Assembly (NCBI RefSeq): GCF_012163135.1
Contig: NZ_JAAVUP010000004.1
Coordinates: 310,001-374,000 of the forward strand
Source of the DNA: Neoroseomonas oryzicola
GTDB lineage: Bacteria; Pseudomonadota; Alphaproteobacteria; Acetobacterales; Acetobacteraceae
Direction: 5' to 3'
DNA length: 64,000 nucleotides
Shown here: positions 24,001-29,639 of the stretch, one piece after another
How positions within the stretch are numbered: the stretch's first letter is position 1
Layout of the letters: the number at the start of each line of letters is the position of its first letter
The notes under the pieces: generated by a model
The model's input: the letters and a program-made list of their open reading frames with translations, nothing else
Told to the model about the DNA's origin: nothing
The model's database searches: none
Translations under genes and position numbers: made by a program

Positions 24001-24148
24001 CGAACGATGTCTCGCCACGCTTGGCCGCCGCCACCTGGTCGCCGAGGTTCTCGGTGACCTGCTGAATGGCGCCGGCAACGTCGCGTAGTGGCTTCGAGCT
24101 AAGATCCTTGGCGCGGATGAGAAGTTCGACGTCGCGGCGCTCGACCAT
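21059..24148 (-). CDS. Phage tail length tape-measure protein
   Basis: This 1029-residue protein resembles prophage tail length tape-measure proteins (TMP_2 type). The N-terminus (VELLIRAKDLSSKPLRDVAG) leads into long coiled coil. The family core has YQVQNLSFQLNDLFTQIASG, then ALAQQGGQMVQVFGPGAWAS, then a hydrophobic segment, then FEDARKAALSFLRDGL and LQEAGVRFTQAERDAI. Glu/Gln/Ala-rich helices and a Gly-rich C-terminal region (GGVIGEGGASVMRQASVSWF) follow. The reading frame is intact. In tailed phages this protein sets tail length at about 1.5 angstrom per residue, here roughly 150 nm. It is the last gene of a four-gene overlapping cassette and has no other tail genes around it. Confidence 0.9.
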   Translation of the reverse strand: MVERRDVELLIRAKDLSSKPLRDVAGAIQQVTENLGDQVAAAKRGETSFGELAASLKEVQQAGRALSQQQGSLDRFNRLSADAARLEDNVRDAGRALREFSYSLAGSADITRKQEAEFKRLERAYQSAQAAQRRNAEALTASRTALQSAGIDTRNLADAQRTIVQSATQAGQAATVLTTAMLGYARNAREAARATREAGQANAGQRGVLGLEPYQVQNLSFQLNDLFTQIASGTSATQALAQQGGQMVQVFGPGAWASLARWSPMIGGLAAGFVTLTAAIGRLYETASSNRGFAGNLSLLAGGGSGGAAFGVSAQQLTEIARQVERLGPSFEDARKAALSFLRDGLAPANIEAAATASARLATVLGIDVADATRLVSRALRDGQAGFMALQEAGVRFTQAERDAIAQANQTSDTFERQQQILGILGQRFRDAEQQALTPFQRATRELRNAWRDFLDDIGNSAPLQLVATALARIGESAQAARLAFHALGRGITTALAPAIAALDVAARIARSLGLIPQGEAARTPGTPTGRAAVGGMTPGQQSAERARQEQVLEFERDERTLPRARRIAAARELATRRFREQNPEASDVDLAEIADLAEIAIRQKIQEELTRGGAAAAAAVRRDFQAIQNDITATIRTRDETIRSAQEDVAAGALTPAEAIQKIQEAADAARPALQRLAEEARRFRDTQQGGDAVRRAAIDSLVAQAERQAGALGSRQGAGQVLSTQQQEVQRLLQERQQFAQTQNALVQQGVITQGDAQARIQDFWRQTNDTVRQAVDAYAAASLAAQENGAITQAQASQNAASVELWRQQIEYVNPQMAQLRTSIEQGFVQSSSTAFNSIAESIGNAFAGVAKFSDAFREAGRASLQFAADFLRAIGQAIIQTQALTVAQTILKAVSGSVGGGGVPVIQKHAGGVIGEGGASVMRQASVSWFANAPRLHSGGIAGLRPDEVPAILQRGEEVLSKSDPRNILNGGGVQGGGAPIVQLRNVLAISPDQIADAMVGAPGERLVMNVLKTNAATVRQLVRG

Positions 24149-24160
24149 AATCCGGTGTCC

Positions 24161-24568
24161 TCAGTGCAACGAGGGAAGGTGCGGCCCGATCAGCGGGCCG
24201 AGGATCTCGGCGAAGGGACGACGGTCGCCTGATTGGCCGAAGGTGAGGCGGTCGATCGCGCCGAGGAGGTGAAGCACGACACCGAATGGCAGACGCCGCG
24301 CTGCCTCGACCTGGTCCGGCTCATCGGACGCGAGGGCGATGACATGGGCGATGGCGCGTGGCGCAATCTCGAGCAGCGCCAGAACCGACGCGACGGGCTC
24401 AGCTCGGATCGATCGCAGCGGCACTGCGATGTCAGCCGCGTACTCCCCGACCAGTGTCGCGATATCCTCCGCCGAAAGAGCGCGGACGGAGAGGGCGACA
24501 CCCCGCGACAGGACGACGTCCTCACACTCGGCGGCAATGGAGGCCAGGGCGGCGAGGCGGCCGGTCAT
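24161..24568 (-). CDS. Probable pre-tape-measure/tail assembly protein
   Basis: The 135-residue protein starts MTGRLAALASIAAECEDVVL. It is helical, with ALSAEDIATLVGEYAADIAV and AIAHVIALASDEPDQVEAAR. Its position immediately before the tape-measure gene (12 bp) is where tail assembly chaperones or pre-tape-measure proteins are encoded in siphophages, which is the basis of the call. Its start overlaps the stop of the previous gene by 4 bp (ATGA), implying coupled translation. I see no programmed frameshift signal of the lambda G/GT type. Confidence 0.65.
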   Translation of the reverse strand: MTGRLAALASIAAECEDVVLSRGVALSVRALSAEDIATLVGEYAADIAVPLRSIRAEPVASVLALLEIAPRAIAHVIALASDEPDQVEAARRLPFGVVLHLLGAIDRLTFGQSGDRRPFAEILGPLIGPHLPSLH

Positions 24569-24774
24569 GCCCGGCACCCCTCGGCCTTCAGGTGCCGAAG
24601 ATCGGCAAGGCACTCATCGACCTCGGGCCATTCCAGTTCGACCTGCCCGCGGCGATTGACGAGGGCGTAGCCGGTGGGGCGGGTGTCGGTGGTGTGCAGC
24701 GTCATGCCGAGGCGCTGAGCGATCTGCCGTGCCTGGCGCTCGGCGTCGCCGCGGCTGAGGAGGTGATCAGGCAT
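24565..24774 (-). CDS. Small tail-cassette protein
   Basis: The protein is 69 residues: MPDHLLSRGDAERQARQIAQ, then TTDTRPTGYALVNRRGQVEL and a C-terminal helix with ECLADLRHLKAEGC. The GYALVNRRG segment looks like a small beta unit. I recognise no family. The ATG at 24774 overlaps the upstream gene by 8 bp and its stop overlaps the downstream gene, so it belongs to the tape-measure operon. Confidence 0.6.
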   Translation of the reverse strand: MPDHLLSRGDAERQARQIAQRLGMTLHTTDTRPTGYALVNRRGQVELEWPEVDECLADLRHLKAEGCRA

Positions 24775-24976
24775 GGGCAGCCTCCTGCGGCAGCAGGCCG
24801 CACGCCTCGAGGTTGGCGAGGATGGAGGCCGCGCGGCCACTCCCGGACTGCGGTGCTCTGCTCGCCGGTGCCGGGGGCTTGTCCTCGTCGGTGATCGCGA
24901 TGCCGATCGCTCGGGCGGCGGTCAGGAGGCGCGCCGCGCCCTCCCCGGAAGAATCGGTGCTGGTGGCTGCGGACAT
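24767..24976 (-). CDS. First gene of the tail cassette, unknown function
   Basis: The protein is 69 residues starting MSAATSTDSSGEGAARLLTA. The N-terminal half forms a helix (LLTAARAIGIAI); a Pro/Ser-rich linker and a helix (AASILANLEACGLLPQEAAH) follow. No family is recognised. The ATG at 24976 has GAGGAG close upstream (AGGAGATTTGTGGC). It overlaps the next gene by 8 bp, making four tightly packed genes that end with the tape measure. Confidence 0.6.
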   Translation of the reverse strand: MSAATSTDSSGEGAARLLTAARAIGIAITDEDKPPAPASRAPQSGSGRAASILANLEACGLLPQEAAHA

Positions 24977-25094
24977 GCCACAAATCTCCTCGCTTGCGCG
25001 AGGCGAGGCTGTGTCAGAATTCAATCTGGAGTCAAAGAGAAATCAAAATAACAATGGCATTTGGCCAACAGAAGAGGTTGAGAAATTACGATTT

Positions 25095-25143
25095 AATTGT
25101 TCGTGTATGTTCGTTATTGGTTTCAATTGTTCGTAGAAGTTCG
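25095..25143. repeat. Two 19-bp direct repeats upstream of the tail cassette
   Basis: AATTGTTCGTGTATGTTCG (25095-25113) and AATTGTTCGTAGAAGTTCG (25125-25143) are identical at 15 of 19 positions and are spaced 30 bp start to start, close to three helical turns. They lie 120-170 bp before the first tail gene in an AT-rich leader. A regulator binding site is likely. Confidence 0.5.
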
Positions 25144-25181
25144 GGCGGCGGAGGGTTGTTATTCCCCTCCGCTGCCAGCGA

Positions 25182-25412
25182 TCAGGCGGCGATTCGCGCC
25201 GCTCGGTCCTGCCAACCCTCGAGCAGAAGTTTCTCCGACCCGGGCGGGATCTTCTCACCCGCCTCGATGGCGCAACGAAGAAGGCCGAAAAGCAAATCGC
25301 GCCCCCTTTCCAAGAGGCGGTCGCCCTCCTCGGACGGTTCGCAGTCCAGCGCCGTGTTGATGGCATCAAGAATTTCACAATAGGCGGCGAGATCGGTATG
25401 GTAATGCGGCAT
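25182..25412 (-). CDS. Small island protein, unknown function
   Basis: The 76-residue protein starts MPHYHTDLAAYCEILDAINT. This ATG is preceded by AAGGAG at ideal spacing, which outranks in-frame upstream starts at 25496, 25451 and 25442. It is acidic and helical (EEGDRLLERGRDLLFGLLRC), ending EGWQDRAARIAA. No family is recognised. It lies between the integrase and the tail cassette. A GC-rich hairpin (GCGGAGGG/CCCTCCGC) follows its stop at 25147-25172 and may end its transcript. Confidence 0.6.
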   Translation of the reverse strand: MPHYHTDLAAYCEILDAINTALDCEPSEEGDRLLERGRDLLFGLLRCAIEAGEKIPPGSEKLLLEGWQDRAARIAA

Positions 25413-25557
25413 ATAACACTCCTTCGATTGGCGGCAGAGCATCGATTCCATAGAGTAAAATAGATCGTCAATGGACTTTTTTATTGAGTTATCCAACTAA
25501 ATGTTGAGGTTATCCGCATTTTGTACTGCTTGAGTCGGGAACGACAGAGGGGTCGCG

Positions 25558-26877
25558 CTACTGGCTGGTCAAATCAAAGGCGGCCCGCCGCAGCAAGTCT
25601 TCCGACGCATCGACGATATACGCCGCGTAGTGGCTCTCGATCATCTTGGCGCTTGTGTCATGGGCCTTCGCCACGAGCTGGACCGGGAGTCCTGCCCTGA
25701 GACCTCGCACGATGGAACTGTGCCGCAAGCAATAGGCCACAAGGTCGCCGGCCAAGCCCGCGGTCCTTACTGCTTTTGCCCAGGGGCGTGTTATCTCGGA
25801 AGAGTCGGACCATGCGACACGGTCTTTGCGCTCCCAACGAATGACTGGGCCGGGGACCTGTTTGTGGCGCCACCGCATTAGCAATGGCTCGTGCGCGGCC
25901 CGGCCTGCGGCAATCTGGCGCAGGCGGACTAACGTATCCGGCGGTAGCGGGGCTGGGGACGGCGCAGCCTTCCGAGTCCCTCGGCCCTTGGCGCTGGGCG
26001 GTATCAGGATGCGGCCGGCGTCGGGCTGAAGGTCTCCGACCGTTAGTCGTGCCGCCTGGCTGAAGCGTGCTCCGGTTACGGCGAGGACATAGATCAAAGC
26101 ACCGAAATCAGGGTCATGAGCGTCCGCCGCGGCGACAAGCTTTCGCACGTCAGCGTCCGCGACCACCTGCATCGGCCGCGCGCGTTGAGCGGCAGCCGGC
26201 GGGCGGGTGCCCTCAAATATTGCAGCATGGACGCCAGTTGGTGCCTTCGCCCTTCGGGCTGCGGCCGTTAGCGCTGCGCGAAGATCGTTGAGGAGCCGAG
26301 CGAGGGTTGAGGGCGCCAAGGGTACATCCGACCGCTTCTCTCGCCCTCCGCGCTTCACGCCGCGTTGCCAGCGGGCAAAATCATCTTCGGTTAGCCCGAG
26401 GAGCGATACGTCGGCCAGAGGTGACGTCAGCACATGTCGAGCAAGGCGCCATTCCGCGTCCTTGCCGGCAGCGGCAGCGCGGCGTTTCCGGCTGGCGACG
26501 TAAGATCCTATCGCCTCCTTCACGGTGAGGTCGGCGCCGCTTGCCTTGGCTCGATCTTCTGCCGATTGCTGGACAGACCAATCCCGCGCGGCTGCTGAAG
26601 CCTGATGGAAGGTCATCGAGATCGCGCCATCAGCGACGGAATCCGGGTGATCGTCTGCCGTGCCGAGGGCCTTCTCGAGATATCGCGTCCGATCGCCTTG
26701 CTTTGTGATTGCGCGACGCGCGACCCACGTACCGTTGCGGCCTTTGCCCGATGGAGACCGATAGCCGAGGTGCGTTTGAGGGGCGATCAGCATCCAGTGC
26801 GGATTGCGCTGCGCCGGCAATCGCGCCCGCTGAGTTCGGTTCTCGAGCCTGCCAGCGGCCGTCGTCTTTCGCGCCAT
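25558..26877 (-). CDS. Tyrosine site-specific integrase of the island
   Basis: This 439-residue phage-type recombinase integrates the element into tRNA-Glu. The catalytic domain shows Arg271 (VTGARFSQAARL), Arg385 in AYCLRHSSIVRGL, His406 in AKAHDTSAKMIE and nucleophile Tyr417 in SHYAAY. The usual first histidine of the HxLRH box is replaced by Tyr, a variation also seen in some phage integrases. A core-binding helical domain spans roughly residues 115-210. The gene ends 139 bp inside attR and is transcribed inward. Its promoter region holds one of the two arm-type repeats, so the integrase or excisionase may repress it. Confidence 0.93.
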   Translation of the reverse strand: MARKTTAAGRLENRTQRARLPAQRNPHWMLIAPQTHLGYRSPSGKGRNGTWVARRAITKQGDRTRYLEKALGTADDHPDSVADGAISMTFHQASAAARDWSVQQSAEDRAKASGADLTVKEAIGSYVASRKRRAAAAGKDAEWRLARHVLTSPLADVSLLGLTEDDFARWQRGVKRGGREKRSDVPLAPSTLARLLNDLRAALTAAARRAKAPTGVHAAIFEGTRPPAAAQRARPMQVVADADVRKLVAAADAHDPDFGALIYVLAVTGARFSQAARLTVGDLQPDAGRILIPPSAKGRGTRKAAPSPAPLPPDTLVRLRQIAAGRAAHEPLLMRWRHKQVPGPVIRWERKDRVAWSDSSEITRPWAKAVRTAGLAGDLVAYCLRHSSIVRGLRAGLPVQLVAKAHDTSAKMIESHYAAYIVDASEDLLRRAAFDLTSQ

Positions 26878-26888
26878 GTCGCGTAGAT

Positions 26889-26913
26889 CCGTACCTGATT
26901 CTTCACCTGATAT
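26889..26913 (+). promoter_or_regulatory. Right-end arm-type repeat (probable integrase site)
   Basis: This 25-bp partner of 2344-2368 has the same double ACCTGAT arrangement and 22 of 25 identities. It lies 104 bp inside attR and 12 bp upstream of the integrase start codon, so occupancy could also regulate int. Confidence 0.6.
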
Positions 26914-27016
26914 CCCATGGCGGACACCGGCGGATCAATGCAGACATTTAGTTCATTATATCAAATGCATAATCCGTTCGTGTTCGTCCGCCGTTGTGCG
27001 ATCTTGGCCACTTAGG

Positions 27017-27064
27017 CGCCCTCTCACGGCGGCAACAGGGGTTCGAATCCCCTATGGGACGCCA
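27017..27064 (+). repeat. attR: 48-bp copy of the tRNA-Glu 3' end
   Basis: Exact repeat of 2263-2310 without the 5' half of the tRNA. It cannot fold into a complete tRNA and marks the right boundary of the island. Confidence 0.93.
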
Positions 27065-27141
27065 TCCAGCCCTCAAGGGCTTGATCGGCCAGGAAATCTA
27101 GGACAATCCAGGGCTTACGCGCCGTCCGGTGATACAAGCGG

Positions 27142-27424
27142 ATGGTCCAAATGGTCCTGAGCATTGCCCGCCCAACAAGGCACCCGAAATCCGGCGTCTA
27201 CCGAGCGCGCAAGGTCGTCCCTGAGGACCTTCGGGCGGTCATCGGTAAGCGGGAACTCATCGCCTCCCTACGGACGAAGGACCCTGCCGAGGCGAAGGCC
27301 CGCCACGCGGCCGCTATGGCTACTCTGGAAGCCCGCCTCACCGCAGCACGTGCCGAGGTCGCGGGGACCTTCACGCGCCTGACTGCGCGCCAGATCGCGG
27401 AGATTGCTGGCGAGGTCTACCGCG
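27142..27424 (+). pseudogene. Truncated integrase of an older element
   Basis: The first ~94 codons encode an integrase-type N-terminus (MVQMVLSIARPTRHPKSGVY, then KVVPEDLRAVIGKRELIASL and DPAEAKARHAAAMATLEARL). This is the DUF6538-like segment of phage integrases. After EIAGEVYR the similarity ends. The frame continues to 27645 as low-complexity sequence, and the catalytic domain is absent. It lies 77 bp right of attR, where an integrase of a second element in the same tRNA would be expected. Confidence 0.75.
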
Positions 27425-27863
27425 CTCCGGCATTGGGTGTGAACCCATCCGACTCCGCCGGGCCTTTTTCTGTCGATTTATTTTTCGCACGCTGCCGACC
27501 AACGATGACTCGTCCTGTCACGCCAGGATGCACGCGAGGACCGGAAGCGCGGTGTGCTGAGGCTTCCAGCGCGGCGCGGATCACCGGAGGCGGCGAGGCC
27601 CCCACCCCCGGGGCAATCGGCAATGTCGTTCCAGAAGTCGGCTAAAGGTTGTTGTTGTTAGACCACCCCCGGGGGTCTTCCTTCGGGCGCGCCGCAGATT
27701 CCGGTCTGCTCTGGGTCTCCCCGCAAGTCCCCGCCCCCCGGGGGGAGGGGGTGCTCGGCGCCGGATCGCCGAGGCCAGGGCCGTCTTCGGGTCCCTCTGT
27801 GGGTCCTTGCCGGAACGGCGGTCGGCGCTTGAGGGGCGCGCTCGGCCTAGTCATGCTGCGACC

Positions 27864-28574
27864 ATGCCGGTTCCCGCGTCCCTAGCCCCATCCGTAGGCT
27901 CAGCCTCGGGCGCGGAGCCCGTGCCGCTCTACCTAGGACGCAAGAGGGTAGTCCTCGCGGTCTTTCTGCTCGCGCTAAGCGCCGCCCTCTCGGGCTTCAC
28001 GGCGGGTCTGCTGCTGATTGGACTTTTCGGCAACGCGCATTCGTTGTCGGTCGGCGCCGCAGCGGCGGTTTTCGTGGCCGGTGCGGGGTGTATTGCATGG
28101 TTCGTCTTGTCTCTGGCCTACGTCGTATCACTGGTTGCGTATGCACTGGCGGCGCGATGGCACGGGGCGACGTCAAGCGGGCTGTTCTTTGTCGATGAAC
28201 AGCATGGCACCATCGCCGACTTTCTGGGACGAAGCTGGTCGGCACGTGTGCACCGACCGGCCCAACTCAGGTGGGGAGAGCGCATAAGTGGTAGCCGCGC
28301 TTTCCTCTTCTTCGATTACGCAAAAAGTGCGGAGTTCAACGAGCGCAGGCATGCCCGAGACGTTCGTGTGTTCCTCTGGGCCGAAAGGGTGCTTGCTCGC
28401 GTCATCCGAGCCACGCGCTTCGGCACCGCGGATGCATTTTTCGTCCCGGCACTGCTCGTTAGAAATGCCGGCGTCATCAATCGCATCCACACATGGGCTC
28501 AGTGGGGAACGAAACAGGTCTCGTTGGGCAGCGGGCCTCGAATGGCGCGGTCTGGCGGTGATCCGCAAGTGTGA
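27864..28574 (+). CDS. Membrane protein with two predicted TM segments
   Basis: The 236-residue protein starts at ATG 27864 (MPVPASLAPSVGSASG). Two hydrophobic segments, VVLAVFLLALSAALSGFTAG with LLLIGLF and AAAVFVAGAGCIAWFVLSLA, are followed by a soluble domain with HGTIADFLGRSWSARVHRPA and FFDYAKSAEFNERRHARDVR. No family is recognised. It lies inside the degenerate second element (27065-28648), so it may be cargo. Codon use is somewhat less GC-rich than the flanks. The 218 bases between the integrase relic frame and this gene show no feature apart from G/C-rich runs. Confidence 0.6.
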   Translation: MPVPASLAPSVGSASGAEPVPLYLGRKRVVLAVFLLALSAALSGFTAGLLLIGLFGNAHSLSVGAAAAVFVAGAGCIAWFVLSLAYVVSLVAYALAARWHGATSSGLFFVDEQHGTIADFLGRSWSARVHRPAQLRWGERISGSRAFLFFDYAKSAEFNERRHARDVRVFLWAERVLARVIRATRFGTADAFFVPALLVRNAGVINRIHTWAQWGTKQVSLGSGPRMARSGGDPQV

Positions 28575-28630
28575 TACAAACGGCCTCCCAGAAGGTGTCA
28601 AAACCTCAGGAAATCCCTGGGTCTCCGCCC

Positions 28631-28648
28631 ATCCCCTATGGGACGACA
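28631..28648 (+). repeat. Partial third att copy (tRNA-Glu acceptor end)
   Basis: ATCCCCTATGGGACG (28631-28645) followed by ACA matches the last 18 bases of the tRNA-Glu gene at 17 of 18 positions. It lies 1.6 kb right of attR, beyond the truncated integrase. It probably bounds an older insertion at the same site. Confidence 0.6.
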
Positions 28649-28721
28649 TCCTTTCGCAAGGATCGGCAGCAACCCGGCCCCAGGCATTTGTATCGCCGCC
28701 CGTATCCGGCTCCCCACGCAC

Positions 28722-29330
28722 TCACACCAGCGCCTCCGCCGCCCCCTTCCGCGGCACGGTCATCGCGCCGGCCCTGCCCATCGCCTCGACTACATAGCCT
28801 ACCCTCCGCGCCGGCAGCCCAAGGCGCGCGGCCAGCGCGACAGCCAGGCCCTCCGCCTGCTCCCGCGCCAGCGCCGGCGCGCCGGGCGTCCGGAACCAGT
28901 CCAGCCTCAGCCTCCGTCCCCCACGCAGCGCCACCGTGTAACCCATCAGCTTCTGGTCGCCTTCGACCGTGCCGTCGCTCACGACGAACCTCGAACGGTA
29001 GATCGCCGTCGTCACCGTCACCGCCGAGAAGCGATCGAGGCCGATCCGCCGCGTGAGCGCGATCCCGAGCAGCCGGTGGGTGACGGTCACCCGCCGCTCC
29101 TCGGGCGCCAGGCGGACCTCCCGCGTCGTCACGCAGGCGGCGGCGAGGAGCGCGAGCATCGGTCCGACGGCCAGCATCACTTCCGGAGCACCGGCCGACA
29201 GCATCGCGACGCCGATGACCACGAAGGCGGCGCCGGTGATGCCGATGCCGATCCAGCCCTCGCCGATCCGCCCGCTTCCGAAGACGAGCGGGGGATCCTC
29301 GGAACCCGCCGCCGGCCGCTTTGGTGCCAT
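28722..29330 (-). CDS. Hypothetical inner-membrane protein
   Basis: The 202-residue protein starts MAPKRPAAGSEDPPLVFGSG at an ATG with AGGAG upstream. Two adjacent transmembrane segments (WIGIGITGAAFVVIGVAMLS and VMLAVGPMLALLAAACV) are followed by a mainly beta domain (EVRLAPEERRVTVTHRLLGI, then KLMGYTVALRGGRRLRLDWF). The pattern resembles PH-like membrane proteins of unknown function. It is the first normal chromosomal gene right of the insertion hotspot. Confidence 0.65.
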   Translation of the reverse strand: MAPKRPAAGSEDPPLVFGSGRIGEGWIGIGITGAAFVVIGVAMLSAGAPEVMLAVGPMLALLAAACVTTREVRLAPEERRVTVTHRLLGIALTRRIGLDRFSAVTVTTAIYRSRFVVSDGTVEGDQKLMGYTVALRGGRRLRLDWFRTPGAPALAREQAEGLAVALAARLGLPARRVGYVVEAMGRAGAMTVPRKGAAEALV

Positions 29331-29639
29331 GCCTTCTCCTCGACCGGCCCGATGGGCGGCGCCTCCGCGTCGACCGAGGCCGGTACGGCAGGACCCTACG
29401 CGAGAAACTGTCGCCGATCGCCCGCAGCGACGGACGCCGACAGACCGCAGGCCCGCGGGTTCCGCCCGGCCGGCCACGCCCGCTCCGTGTCGGCTGACCG
29501 CCCGATCGCCCGCAGCGCGCCGCGACCTCCTCGATCATCGGCTTGTCGCGATCCGGACCGAGGCACCGAAGCGCCCTGACGGGGTGTGCCCGATCGCCGC
29601 TCTCGCCACGCTGGGCCCGCGTATCCGGACGGCGCCCGC
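29331..29639. other. Gap with no gene recognised
   Basis: These 309 GC-rich bases lie between the hypothetical membrane protein and the ABC transporter end. Only overlapping antisense-type frames are present. I see no terminator with a T-run and no RNA gene. Confidence 0.4.

Larger units (their letters stand above)
2311..27064. mobile_element. 24.75-kb integrated island, satellite-like, at tRNA-Glu
   Basis: Boundaries are the 48-bp att repeats at 2263-2310 and 27017-27064, with matched internal 25-bp repeats near both ends. The element encodes a tyrosine integrase at the right end, an AlpA-type regulator, a primase-polymerase and a RepA-like ATPase. It also has a stand-alone tape-measure cassette and several defence-type and DNA-damage genes. 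No terminase, portal, capsid, major tail, baseplate or lysis gene is visible. Most genes from 26877 down to 10627 run on the minus strand, while 2594-10261 carries plus-strand cargo. The combination of integrase, AlpA, primase and helicase is what is known from Gram-negative phage-inducible islands. Assignment to a satellite is an inference from gene content. Confidence 0.85.

Noticed and set aside
25095-25143. LexA boxes in the GTTC-N6-GTTC repeats
   Set aside because: The alphaproteobacterial LexA box needs seven bases between half-sites; both repeats have six. They are kept as unidentified operator repeats.
2311-27064. Interpretation as a complete or ordinary remnant prophage
   Set aside because: No terminase, portal, capsid, major tail, baseplate or lysis genes or fragments are visible. 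The replication and regulator genes fit a satellite better.
27142-27645. A full integrase gene
   Set aside because: Only the N-terminal ~94 codons resemble an integrase. The catalytic domain is missing and the rest is low-complexity.
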